From: Engraulis encrasicolus
Taxonomy: Eukaryota; Chordata; Actinopteri; Clupeiformes; Engraulidae
Length of the DNA: 64,000 nucleotides
NCBI RefSeq assembly: GCF_034702125.1
Contig: NC_085876.1
Coordinates: forward strand, 12,562,253-12,626,252
Direction: 5' to 3'
Of the stretch, positions 23,050 through 64,000 are shown in pieces (position 1 is the first letter of the stretch; every line of letters starts with the position of its first letter). The notes below the pieces were generated by a model that was given only the letters and a program-made list of their open reading frames with translations, searched no databases and had not been told where the DNA came from. The position numbers and the translations under genes are program-made.

Positions 23050-24910
23050 ACTTTGACAGTCGACAGCTACAAATATAGTCTACAGTCCCCTTCACAAAAT
23101 GGTTCACATCTGACATCACTCATACAATAAATAGGGCAGTTGCTTTGTCTTGTTCATCACTAAAAACATCAAAATTGAAACAGAGATCTCACCGAGAGCC
23201 TTGCGTTGGCCTGGAATTTGTTGGTGCCTAGTGTGTTGTGAGGGTTCAGAAGCTAGTACAGTACAGTAGATAGAGGCCTACTACAGTAGTTGCATAAGAG
23301 CTGGGGAGACCCAGTGTTGACCCAGGGTAAAGTACAGTCAGATACCAATATGCCAGACAGGACACTGATTGACAGCATCAACCGTGGGTCTTCTCACTTA
23401 CAAGCATGTATAAAGCATTAAGAGTTGAGAGATAAAAGAACAATTCTGTAGACATGCAGACATACTGTAGGCCTACCATAGGGTATCATCTGTGTGTTGC
23501 ATACGAGTGTGTTTGTTCCCATTACCAGCATTTGGTATGATGGAAAAAAAGGTTAACACTACAGAAGTGGCCAATTTGGTATCTCGATTGGAGACGAATT
23601 GATCTACTCCCTAATCTTTATATAACAGCTAAGCTGCGTGATATTAAAAAAAAAGGTTGAAGAGTGGGAGAGAGATGGGATGTGGCTTGGAAATGACCCA
23701 GGCTAAAGTTGATTCTGAGCCCCCGAGGGCTTGGGCATGCAAGCCCAGATATGGGGGTGCCTAAGAACCATAAACGCTTTATTAAGTTCATAAAGGAAAT
23801 GTAAACAGTTAGCTACAACATGGTTAATCACTTAGAAACATTAATTAACTATTTGCAGATAACAATCATGACAACTTCACGTGTCAAATACAAATACTTC
23901 ATCAGTTTATAGACATCTAGACAATTAGATATTGAATTAAAGTATATATCTTCTATGGATTTACAGTGAGTTACTAATGTGTTGTAATTTCACTGTTCAA
24001 TCAAGTGATAAAGTATTTGTGCGCAATGTAATAATTATGGATTACTAGCTGCAAATGATTGATTCATACATTACTTAACACATTATTATAATTGTAAAAT
24101 AAACCATTCCATAATCATATAATTCATAGTGGATGTTTATTATGAAGTGCTACAAGTCAGTTTTGAGTGCTAATGTAGGTCTTTGGAACGGAAAGCACAC
24201 ACAAAAAGCAGTGCCAACTTGCAGAGTTCCATAGAGATAGAGGTATACAGTTGAGGACGATATTATTAGTCCCCCTGCTGAAATTAGACATCTGTCTCGA
24301 TTTCTCATTGAGAATGACCATTATTAACAAGTTTGTTATTCCGAAAACAAATACACTATGGAGATTATGTCCAATAAGTTGAATTCGGATTTTTAAATTG
24401 TTACGAGTTTAAACAAAAGGATAAACATGACATGGACAAAATTTAAACCCCAGTGATGATTAATAGTCATTTCCAGGCAACGTCACACGGTAACAAAAGG
24501 TAACAACTGCGCATGCGAGGGGCAGAAAGCCGCGCAGTTCAATATTGTTTTCTATCGACGCTGTGGATAACTTGTCTAAGAAAGTGGGATTTTAAGATGC
24601 TGATCTATTTTCAACTGTACTTGCAGAGTTAGTTATGTGATCGGGATGATTTGTATACCTTGCACAGGGCATCCGTTTTTTAGGAAATGTAGGTTTTAAT
24701 GAGTTGAAAGGTTTTTTTGTGATCAAGCAGGTTGTTGCACCATAGCATTTTGATGTATTGTTATTGTAACAGACTTTAGCACTGTCTTAATGCTATTGAT
24801 TATACACTGGAAAGGGCATTCATATTGTTAATAACCGAATTACCAACTTCCAGCTGTAATTAGATCCTAGTTGTTTTAAAACTGGTAACTTGCTTTAGCA
24901 AGCTCACACA
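23050..24910. other. AT-rich spacer, no gene seen
   Basis: Between gene C and the SWIM element. Only short ORFs and a possible transposon end near 24250 (GAGGACGATATTATTAGTCC). No exon is supported. Confidence 0.5.
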
Positions 24911-25226
24911 CTAGTGGTGGTGCTGGTAGGCACTTTTTACAATTGCGCTGGGGTCAGGCATACCGGAAGTTCTTTAGTGCCGCAGTGCGCAGACTCAGGG
25001 ACTTCAACTACAAAACACACAACGAAACTGTAATCTTTTTCGTTTTAGCCATCTTTTTAGTTCTTTTTAGACAGGATTTTCACAGATGACACGTTGTCAC
25101 TTACTCTGGAAGTATTTTTAATTTTTATTTTTTTAAATAACAAGTCAATTTTTAAGCGCACGTAACTTTACATACCGGTTGAGCAGTCGTCTTGGTTTCC
25201 CTGCGTAAATAACCACTTCACAGGCT

Positions 25227-25320
25227 TCACATCGCAAAGCTAAGCGGTGTCACTGTTCATTATAAACTTACTGTCACATCGCAAAGCTAAGCGATGTCAC
25301 TGTCCATTATAAACTTACTG
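25227..25320 (+). repeat. 47-bp tandem duplication
   Basis: TCACATCGCAAAGCTAAGCG to TATAAACTTACTG is present twice in a row with two or three changes. Confidence 0.7.
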
Positions 25321-25901
25321 TTACATAAATTAGTCTCGTTGTCGTCGTCCATGCAATTAAAACTCTGTGTAGGCTAGGCCTACGTGATGCAGGTGAAGTG
25401 ACTGAGTTCAATGAACACTGTTAGGCACAAAAACTGAATGTGTGATAAATGGAAAATTGGGCTAATCTTTGGATTAAATCATTATGAAAAAATTGAAATA
25501 ACTCCTTGGCTTATGCAATGAGCCATAGGCTATCATGGGCATTGTCATTACACATCATAAGTGCTTTACCTTTGGTTTAGGCCTGGTAGGCCTATATAAA
25601 GACAGTGTCTGCATAATCACTGACTCTTAATAGGAGGGTTAGGCCTATTGATTGATTCAATAACAATATTACATTTTAATGATGACTTGCAAAACAAATT
25701 AATCTTTAAAAAATATATATATACATAGATAGGCCTACATGCTACACACATATTAACAAGTTATTGACTAAATCATTTAGGAAGCATTATTTTAAAAGAA
25801 ATACTTTATTGGGTCCATTCAGTTGTTAAATTCAACAATCGTGGTCATAAACACATTTTTCATTTTTCATTGTCATCGCACCACCCCCTCTTTTCTGCAA
25901 T

Positions 25902-26032
<131 letters not shown>

Positions 26033-26391
26033 TTTAAACATATATATATATACATGTAGATCAGATGTCTAGTCCCATTCAGGCTCAACTCAATATAGGG
26101 CCTACATCTACAACTAGGCCTTCTTACAATAGGGCTGTAATATTGAGGCAGAAGTACCATTAAGGGAAATTCAGAAAACGTAGTCAAAGGACAGAAGGCG
26201 GATCAGGATTACCAGGGCAGGAGAGCAGTAGTTGTCGAACGGGTCCAGGTCAAGATCGGGAAGTCAGGCAGAACAGGTTCGGGTTCAGGTATGGTTTGGG
26301 GTGTCAGGTACAGCAAAATCACACAGGCACACACAAACCAACACATAGACACAGATAAACAGACAAAAACACACAGACAGACCAAGCAGGC

Positions 26392-26395
<4 letters not shown>

Positions 26396-26453
<58 letters not shown>
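26396..26453 (+). repeat. (GA)n microsatellite
   Basis: Uninterrupted GA run inside the inverted-repeat-bounded element. Confidence 0.9.
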
Positions 26454-26457
<4 letters not shown>

Positions 26458-26809
26458 CCAGGTAAGCAGGCACAGAGGGCGAGACAGAGAAAGAGAGAGA
26501 CTGACAGAGAGTGAGAAAGACAGAGCGGGGAAAGACAGAGAGAGCAAGATAAAGAGAGCATACCATGACAACTTTACTCAATTAGTGGTGTTGTAGTTTC
26601 TCCTCATCACCTCGGCATGGTGGCCCAACCCTGTTGGTAAATGGGTTTTTCCTTGGTGCCTGTAAACAGGAAGGCTTGCCAATTGCTGTTCCGGAGATCC
26701 TGCCCTTCTCCTTTTTTGGGTATTTGGTCAGCATCAAGGGGGTAGGCCTACACAGTCATCACGGGGAGTATACGGCTGGATCTGGTGCTGCAGATCTTGA
26801 AGCTGGGAT

Positions 26810-27311
26810 TTAAGGGCTCTTAGATTCTCTCGTCCTGGATGTTATACGTGAGGTTCGTAATCTCTCAGCAAAACTCCCACACTCAGTGCGCAGTTGTTTG
26901 ACGCAATGCTGCCTCCTTGCTGGTAGGTCACAATACACCGGTGATGGTGGTGGTGACTGTGATGGTGATGGTGGTGACTGTGATGGTGATGGTGGTGACT
27001 GTGATGGTGACGGTGGTGACTGTGATGGTGACGGTGGTGAAGAAGTAGAGGGAGTGTGGGGTAATTGGCTGCCACTGATGTCGTCCTCCCCCTCACCTGG
27101 CAAGCAATGCCCATCAAGACTCAGCAAGGGGTTTTCCCTGTAGGAGGCATGCAGCTTCTCCCATCCCCATTCTTTGTTTTTTAGGAATATGGCACAAAAG
27201 TGCTTGCATGGCAGCTTGCTTCTCCTCCAGTCCATGCAGGTGCAGGATGGGGCATCGGTGTTGCAGCCAAAATCTACGGTGTGGTGGCCATTCCCGTGAG
27301 ATGCGCTCTTG

Positions 27312-27344
<33 letters not shown>

Positions 27345-27373
27345 TTACTTGTGTGACAATAAACAATAGACAA
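26810..27373 (-). CDS. SWIM zinc-finger ORF, probable transposase C-terminus
   Basis: A 187-codon ORF. After a (GT)n-encoded CVCV stretch it reads HHTVDFGCNTDAPSCTCMDW and then RRSKLPCKHFCAIFLKNKEW. CTC..(n)..LPCKH is the CxCxnCxH SWIM zinc finger, common in Mutator-like transposases and in some fish multicopy genes. The tail is a tandem QSPPSPS repeat encoded by a GTGATGGTGATGGTG minisatellite (26938-27040). No upstream catalytic domain was found, so this is a fragment or a terminal exon. It lies inside an element bounded by inverted repeats at about 24912 and 28410. Confidence 0.4.
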
Positions 27374-29268
27374 TAAACATTTTCTACAAGATTATTGGTC
27401 AATGTTTATGTCACATTTTTGCAGTTTGCATTTTAGCAAGCAATAGACAACTGAGCAAGCCTTTAGTGTAAACGGATGGAGTACAACAATAAAGGGAAGG
27501 AAACCATTTCATGACTCAAGAGTTAATGCTGTGTAACAGTTTGTAAATAGTGTGGATGAAAAGTAAACTATTTTTTTACATTTAAATCTTGATGTTCTGT
27601 GTGGATTTTTCATATTTCAGTGGTAATGGTTAGGGAGTTGGACTGTCGAGGGCAATGGGTAGGATTACTGTCACCTTGCTAATTGAACCATCACACTTCA
27701 CTTTACTGGTGCAATGTGCCACGAATGAAGATCCAACAGGCTGGTAGGCTTACACTTCAGACTAAACTTCCCAAACTAAAATGACAGGTGTCTCAATTAT
27801 TTGCAGGTGTTATAATATTGTAACATGACACAAGGTAACATGGAAAGTAATTAAGACAACTTTATTTTATTACAGTGTGTTTATTTACCACCTTAATAGA
27901 AGTGTGTTGTTATAGTGCATAACACCATCAGTACACTGCAGGCTTCATTGGATTTGAAATACAGTACAGCACGTAGAGCCATAGCCGACAGCTTCCCACC
28001 TTTGTAACTTTAAAAAAAGGCAAAAGATTACTAATATTAATTTCAGTTTTAGTGAAAAAATAAAATGCACCTTTTCATGCTGCGTTCATGACATAAAATA
28101 TCTGGCTAAAGCTACATTAGTAGCTAGCTATTTAAAACGAGTCTCAGATCAGACAGACGGGGATAAACGACACAATTCGTGTAAATCTCTAACTCTTTAA
28201 TCAAGTGTTGAATTTAAATATGTATGATACCGTGCAGCCAAAAAAAAGCAGAAGCAAACGATGTAGCCTAATTAGAAGGTAGTTGTCTCAAAGTGCAATC
28301 CAGCGATAGCCGCCATTGCGAAATCAAAACAAAGTGCGCCCGTCGTGATGTCACTTCCGCTCTTGACCCCAGCGCAATTGTAAAAAGTGTCTACCGGGTG
28401 GTGCTAGCTAGCGAAAGCTAGCATAAACGATTGCAATGTTGTTATGACACAGATGTTTAAGTTATTGGAGATCTGTTGTCCGTTTTTCATCTCCTTACAA
28501 TTGAAATACAAAATGTAGATTAGTCTACAAGTAGAGTCCTGAGATCTAGTAGCAATGCAACATCAGAAATGGGCTGATTTTGTCCAGGTAATGTAGCGCG
28601 CTAGCTAGCTAGCAACGCTTATTGAGATTCGGTAGGTAGCATTGCTAGCAAGCTGTACTGTTTCAAATGGTTTATATGTCAGGTCATATATTCAACAATA
28701 CCCCCTTTCAACTTAAATTTACATTTTATGTAAGATGGGAGACTCATGTCTGACTTGGAGGTAGTGGTAAGTTGTCCAGCTAACACGCTAACGTTCGCTG
28801 CTAGCTAGCTAGCTAACGTGTAGTTATTAGATGTTCAAATTCACCAGGTTATTTATTTGGTACGGTCGCCTTTCCGTTTAAATGCCGGTTAATCAAGTGT
28901 ATGAACATATATTCTATGAACAACTGTCTGCCAAAAGTCGCACAAGCAGATGTTTACATTTTGTATCTCGTCAAGTCTGCACCAAGCACAAACAGCACAC
29001 TGCCTGAAGTTGTAAGCACTCCTGTTATGGCACATGAATGATCGTTTTACATCCAAGCAAGATCCTTTGCCTTCTCGCTCACTCCCCCCTTTTCCTCAAT
29101 GTAGTGTACAAAAACATCGGAGAAGAAACGTTGTCACCTTTGATCAAGCACGTTTTACCAACATCAGTGTCAGCCCATTGGCAGCCTTCAGATGAAATGC
29201 TATTACTAGCACTGTAAATATCCTGCCTTTTTATCATGAAACCTTGACCTAGGAAAGGCTCAGTGGCG

Positions 29269-29473
29269 GCTGGTAGTCTGTCAAACAGGGGAGGCTGTTC
29301 AATTACAATATGTCCAGAACGCAAAAAAAAAAAGGGGGGGGGGGGGCAATTTTGACACACATCTTATATTGGTCCTGAGCCACATATGGCCTCACACACT
29401 AAAGGACTCTTGTTGAAACAAATTTGTTAATCATTAATCATTATCCCCCTTGTAGCCTATTCATAGGGAAATG

Positions 29474-29516
<43 letters not shown>

Positions 29517-30545
29517 GGCCTACCTCCGCCACATAATTGATGTGATTGATTTTGCCTATGTCTTTGTTCATTACTGGGTGCACGGCTTAAGAGGTCGCAA
29601 AATCTTTAATTATTTACCAGACATTGCCAACACAGTAGGAAACAAGGACTCGCCTATCACGGGACAGTTAACCAGTTGATCAGACACCACGAAAGCTCAA
29701 AATAAACGGTTGTTCTTCCCCTACCTTTTTCACCCAAGTCAATATTAGGCAGTGCTCTGCTCTGCTCCTTGATATTCATTTTCTCCTCATAAGGACGACT
29801 GGAATTCGCCCAGAATTTAATCCACATGCTTGGCATTTTGCATAGCTCTCTTAGCTTTCTTGCAAGCTAGCCCTAACAAAAAGTAGGCAAGTTAACCTCA
29901 ACTTTTGAATTGGGAGATTGAAAAGGATAAGGACTAATAATGCCACTATTAAGACTTTATTCGCAACACTAGGTTTACAAGAATATGTACACAAAACTGG
30001 AGTACACCGCAATGAATAGCTTCCCCACTGGTTACACGACGAAACTTCTCAGTCAAATTAATAACATATCCGCATTTCGAAATGAAATCAACTACTGTAA
30101 CCTACTGACACGGGGTTCACCCAATCACAAGCCGGAGCTTCAGTCTCCGGTACCTCCCCCCTCCTCTCTCTTCTCCATTCACTCCCAGTGAGGCTCAGTC
30201 TCAAAATCAAAAAAATTTCACGGCAATAGCCAATGACCGTTTAGCATTTTGCCATTGGAAAAGCGTACAATTCCACATGCCATTGAAGTCCATTGAGACT
30301 CGACTCGCTTGCGTTGTCATGAGCGAAAAAAAACTCGTGCGAGTCTCGGGATCCTATTACAGATTGGTTTCATCTCTAAGTTGAGCACATGCATTTTCTA
30401 TGAAGCTGGGTCTGAAATAGCAATGTTATTAAGTCGTGTAAAGCATTAGTTTACATACTATTCTCCGTGATTTTGGACAGGAGGCTGCGCCTCCCTTGTA
30501 CTCAAAGAGGAATCGCCTCTGGAAAGGCTCTAGGTGGCAACATTA
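29269..30545. repeat. possible CAGTGGCGGCTGG transposon and gene-poor spacer
   Basis: CAGTGGCGGCTGGTAGTCTG at the left is a known type of fish hAT end; near 30480-30530 GAGGCTGCGCCTCCCTTG may be the opposite end. It contains an ATT triplet array (29475-29517). No coding region is convincing. Confidence 0.3.
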
Positions 30546-30779
30546 CGATTGGGGATGTGTCGGGAGAGTGTGTACCGGCCGTTTTTTATTTAAAAAAGAG
30601 CAACTAGCAAAATAACAAAAAGTAACACACGTAGATTTTAACAGAGATGTATACTGTTTTTCTATGGCCGTAGAAGCCTTTCTGCCCCTTGTCGCCGTGC
30701 GCAGGCGCGCTGTTAGTAAACATGAAATCTATCTATACGGTATACCTTTCTGAATCAAAACTGACACCAGGCTCTTCGA

Positions 30780-30965
30780 TTAGTTGTTAACTAGGTTGGT
30801 ACATGCCCTCTTAGGGATTTTGGCCCATTCCTCCATTGAAAATTGTTCTAGCTGGTCCAAGTTGCATGAATACTGAGTATAAACACTTTGCCACAGACAC
30901 TCAATGGGATTGAGGACTAGACTATGTGCGGGCCATTCCAGTATCATGGTTTAAGTGTCCTTGAA
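30780..30965. mobile_element. Tc1-like fragment
   Basis: TTTTGGCCCATTCCTCCATT and CACTCAATGGGATTGAGGAC..GGGCCATTCCA are typical degraded Tc1-type transposon text. Related fragments are at 48480-48690 and 55938-56040. Confidence 0.45.
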
Positions 30966-31235
30966 GAACCTCTGAAATCTGTACCACCCGGAAAAGTTGC
31001 GAGTTTGCCCTCATCATATCCATAGAACCTCTCTTCTAGAAAGCCTGAAGTTCAGACTAATGAGCTATCGGACCAATGTGCCGATCCCACTTTTTACTGC
31101 AGGTCCTGTGTGAGATGATGAGCATGATGGCACACTTCTTGGATATGCTACAAAACATGGTGGCACACATCTTAGTTATCCTAGAAACCATTCACATCAG
31201 ACAGACACAATTGCTCAAACATCATTTAACATCTT

Positions 31236-33584
31236 TATTTTAGACCATAGCATCATAAATTAAAAAAGTGCGTAAAAAACTCGAACAAGTTAGGAAATCC
31301 TTGTAGACAAGTATATACAGACAATTTTTCAAATTTGTGCTGGAACAGCAAGTAAGTTATGTTCAATATCCCTTAAAATTCAAAAACCTATGTATGCACA
31401 CCTGTACACAATTCTAACCTGACCAAGTAGTAAGTACACCAGTTCAGGACAACCAAAAACGGGGTGACCAATTCCAACATGTTTTAACCGCCTTACTTAA
31501 AGGGCTGGGTAGGAGCTAGCTTTCAGCAGCCATGCATTGTGAATTACAAAATGGTGATGGTAGTTTTTTCGGACAATTATTGTCTAAACATCAGTACCAC
31601 ATGGGCCAGGGAGGTATAGTGAAGTCTGGTCCACGGAAATGTCACCATTTACCAGTCCATAATGCATTGCTGTACAGACTAATCCAGAATAACAGCCTGA
31701 GGACCACCCCCACCACAGGCCTCTGTCACACTTGGTGTATGTTTGATGGACATTTGCTGATTTCTTGGTACCTGATGCACAGCATCAGCAACATCATCTC
31801 TGGAAGTCAGGATGACAAGGCTTCCACTGATAGTTCTTCCTTTGCTTTAGCCTGATGCTTGCTTTTGGCGTTACTTAAGCTTTTTATTTTATTTTAAGCT
31901 TTGCTATGTGACCGACCATAGATGGAGAAAGCCCCCTGATGTTGATGTTGAAAAACCTGGGCTGTTCTGAGGATGTTATATATCTGTAACACTTAAAAGA
32001 TTCCCTACTTGTCTGCCTGTAACGAACATACACCAACAAACATGGAAAGAACATCATAAAATAATTTTGAGGAAGCCTGGCTGAAAGAGTCTGAATGGGT
32101 AGGAAGAGAGAGTAAAGAGGAGGGGGAAAAGGCTCTTCATCCTTCAGTGGGGCCATTACAGTCACTGACATTGAACTGGGTTTATTTTGACAGGTGGGAG
32201 GAAAACAACACTGGGGCTTCTCAAGAAGAACCTATGGGAAATAACGCGAGCGGAATCAGCAGTGTCTTCAGTAGAAAAGCAGGTTCCTGTATCTCCAGAA
32301 TTCGGCTGTAGAAAAAATTATCCTAGGGTGCCCCAATGTTTATGAGGGTATGCGGAGTCTGTTCTTTTTGTGTGTAGTCAAGTTGCAAGTCTGTAAAGTG
32401 TTAGATCAATGAAGCGCCTCCTGGCTTTTTCGAACAAGCAAAAACCTACAGACTTCATGAGCCTCCCCTTACAAAGGATGGGAGATGTCTCTGGATCGAC
32501 GCTTTACCACCAGTGTCCACAGGGTGGCACTGCAGCAAATAAGAGCAAGAGGTTATGGCAAGAACACAAGCATGAATGGCTCATATCATTCCAGCACATG
32601 TACAGTAGTAAGCCATGTTGGATCCCATGGCTTTGGTGCCTGGGATAGGTGGATAATAAGCACATCACCAAAAAAACAAAACAAAAAAAAACATTCTGAG
32701 GTCATCGCCGACAGGACGATGCTGTTTGGAGGCTGTTAAGTGGTCAAGCCTAATATGACTTCATCACTTCAACCAGTAGGTTTGTGTGAAAGGGTCTGGC
32801 TGGTGAGTGGCTGGTTCAATACAAGGCATTCATCCACATCCTCATTCATTCATCCACATGCATTCATTCATTCATTCGTCCATGCATTCATCCACATCCT
32901 CATTCAATTCATCATAATCTCCTTCCAACATCAGCACACCAACATGGGTGAGTAGCAAAGGGTGAGACAGGCCAAAAGACACCACCCTCTCCAGTTGAGA
33001 ACGCGCCGCTTTAAACACAGTCAGCCAGACCTTTTCAGACTAGTTCACATCATCTTCTGTGGGCTTCATATGCCGCAGTAAAATCATGCTACTCCTTAGG
33101 AGTGTAGTGTTGCCTACCCCCCACACCGTGCCCAACGGCTAGCAGCAGCAGCTCAAGTCACCACCCTAAACACCGCTCCACAACCCCTACTCACCCGTCA
33201 TCCACACAATCCCAATCTTGGTCAGGCTCCTTTATGGCTCCATTCAGGAAGCGACAGCAGCACCGAGTGCGAGCATGCGAGTGTGATACAGTTGCTGTAA
33301 TGACACCGCCCAGTGGCCTCCAGCAGCCCTCACCTCGAATCAGCGGACCAATAGAACGCAACTAGCCACTTCAAAACTCTCCTCCATCACCGGCCCCTCA
33401 CCCCCCTCATCCACACCCCCTCTCTGTCGTCCCGGTCAAGCTTGCGCTTCTTTCTTTTAGCTCGGGACGTGGCAGCAGCGGCGCACAGCACAGTTGGAAT
33501 TTAGCTTAGCACACAACCCAAACACTTTAACAGAGGCAGTTCACTGCCCATCTCTGGTCTTGTTCAAGCTCGCGTCTCTTTGTC
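31236..33584 (-). other. kmt2b: probable kmt2b 3' untranslated region
   Basis: Downstream of the stop no further exon is evident. Minus-strand AATAAA hexamers occur at 32181-32186, 31883-31888 and 31236-31241, any of which could end the transcript. The stretch holds two decayed copies of the terminal coding tail (33222-33300 and 33430-33515), ATTC-rich short repeats near 32850-32920 and a small plus-strand ORF at 31532-31855 with no recognisable family. The true 3' end cannot be chosen from sequence alone. Confidence 0.4.
33222..33515 (-). pseudogene. two decayed copies of the kmt2b post-SET coding tail
   Basis: In the same orientation as the gene, 33430-33515 reads AKLNSNCAVRRCCHVPS then a stop, beside the genuine [21 protein letters not shown]. 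The following bases (AAGAAGCGCAAGCTTGA versus AGAGACGCGAGCTTGAA) also align. A second, weaker copy at about 33222-33300 reads ARTRCCCRFLN without a stop at that place. Similarity is roughly 60-70% by eye over 40-90 bp. These look like old local duplications of the gene end. Confidence 0.45.
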
Positions 33585-63427
<29,843 letters not shown>

Positions 63428-64000
63428 CTGTGGGAAACAGGCAAAGGCAACAGATTATTCATGGGCTGAGCTAGGGAGTTGCCGGTTTGTCGCAGCAGTT
63501 CACTGCTCTGAATCTTCACCCTTAAAGTGTTCCAAAGTGAAGCCAAAACGAGGGAAAAAAACTCATCTTTGATAAATTGTGGATCTAATAAAAGTGGCTG
63601 ACTGGAGTGTGGATATTCAAGATTTCAACTCAGAAGAAAAAAAAGATTGTGCGTGATTAACTACACTAGTAAAAACAAAAAGGCAGAAAAGCAGAGAAAC
63701 AAGTGTCATTCTGTACTGAAAGTAGAGTGCCTGTGCACAACCACTGTCCAGGTGCTGGTGATGTGCAGTAAAAGTGATCAAAGTAAAGGAAGGATGAATC
63801 ACCGCATGCTGGTCTTCTTTGCTGGCAGTTTATTTGGTGAACAACGCGTTTCGCTACTGCTTCATCAGGTTCACTCTGACAATACGCCCTCTCAGGTTCA
63901 CTCTGACAATCACCCATAGGTGATAAGGGTGATTACCTGGCCCACTTTTAAAAAAATATCTTTGGGATAGGACAGGGTAGTAATGACAGGAAGTGAGTTG

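Noticed and set aside
26209..26596. Long SLSLSL / RERERE ORFs
   Set aside because: Translation of the (GA)n microsatellite with no family match or splice context; also at 52026-52372.
26938..27040. Regular GTGACTGTGATGGTGATGGTG repeats as a CRISPR-like array
   Set aside because: No unique spacers; it is a coding minisatellite in the tail of the SWIM ORF.
28425..28820. GCTAGCTAGC-rich region as a promoter
   Set aside because: Tetranucleotide repeats without linked exon or TATA/CCAAT arrangement; no gene start is supported.
31532..31855. 107-codon plus-strand ORF
   Set aside because: No recognisable motif, no repeated family, lies in the likely kmt2b 3' UTR; the sequence gives no other support.

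Overview
The window reads as teleost genomic DNA: compact exons with GT-AG introns, abundant (CA)n/(GA)n microsatellites, fish-type tRNA-derived SINEs and many short inverted-repeat transposons (hAT, Tc1/mariner, piggyBac-like and Mutator-like). No bacterial operon, CRISPR array or viral gene is visible. Every gene that can be supported lies on the minus strand. The species cannot be fixed from the sequence.

Right half (about 31-64 kb): a KMT2B (MLL2/MLL4-type) histone H3K4 methyltransferase gene. I placed 30 coding exons from 63427 down to the stop at 33585, and the reading phase is continuous across every junction (about 2,689 codons). They encode, in order, an acidic/basic linker, a proline-rich segment, PHD1-PHD3, an atypical bromodomain, an extended PHD, FYRN, one giant 3.5-kb exon carrying a variant Taspase-1 site and two lineage-type repeat arrays, FYRC, the WDR5-binding (Win) motif, SET and post-SET. 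The 5' end (AT hooks, menin-binding region and, probably, the CXXC domain) lies beyond the right edge. KMT2B rather than KMT2A is supported by the PHD1 phrase NVWLMGGLSVLTSVP, the RVRMKAP...LDLD motif before FYRC and the CRRFLN terminus.

Left part (about 0-23 kb): a tandem array of very small secreted-protein genes that look like apolipoprotein C genes, with a non-coding first exon, a 49-bp signal-peptide exon ending in phase 1, an amphipathic-helix exon and short terminal exons. Four are in the window (called D, A, B, C from left to right). A fifth is implied by a promoter/first exon cut by the left edge. Gene B carries three tandem phase-compatible helix exons where the others have one, plus a small promoter inversion and a transposon bearing telomere-like repeats in its 3' flank. 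Genes A and C keep a decayed remnant of the extra helix exon. Spacers of A and B are also similar, so the array grew by duplication of roughly 5-kb units.

Middle (about 23-31 kb): gene-poor, with a 3.5-kb inverted-repeat-bounded element containing an ORF with a SWIM zinc finger, many microsatellites and transposon fragments.

The strongest candidates for something undescribed are the ApoC-like array with its triplicated helix exon, the 1.08-kb near-perfect palindrome in a kmt2b intron, two decayed copies of the kmt2b terminal coding tail just downstream of the true stop, and the altered PHD3 aromatic cage.
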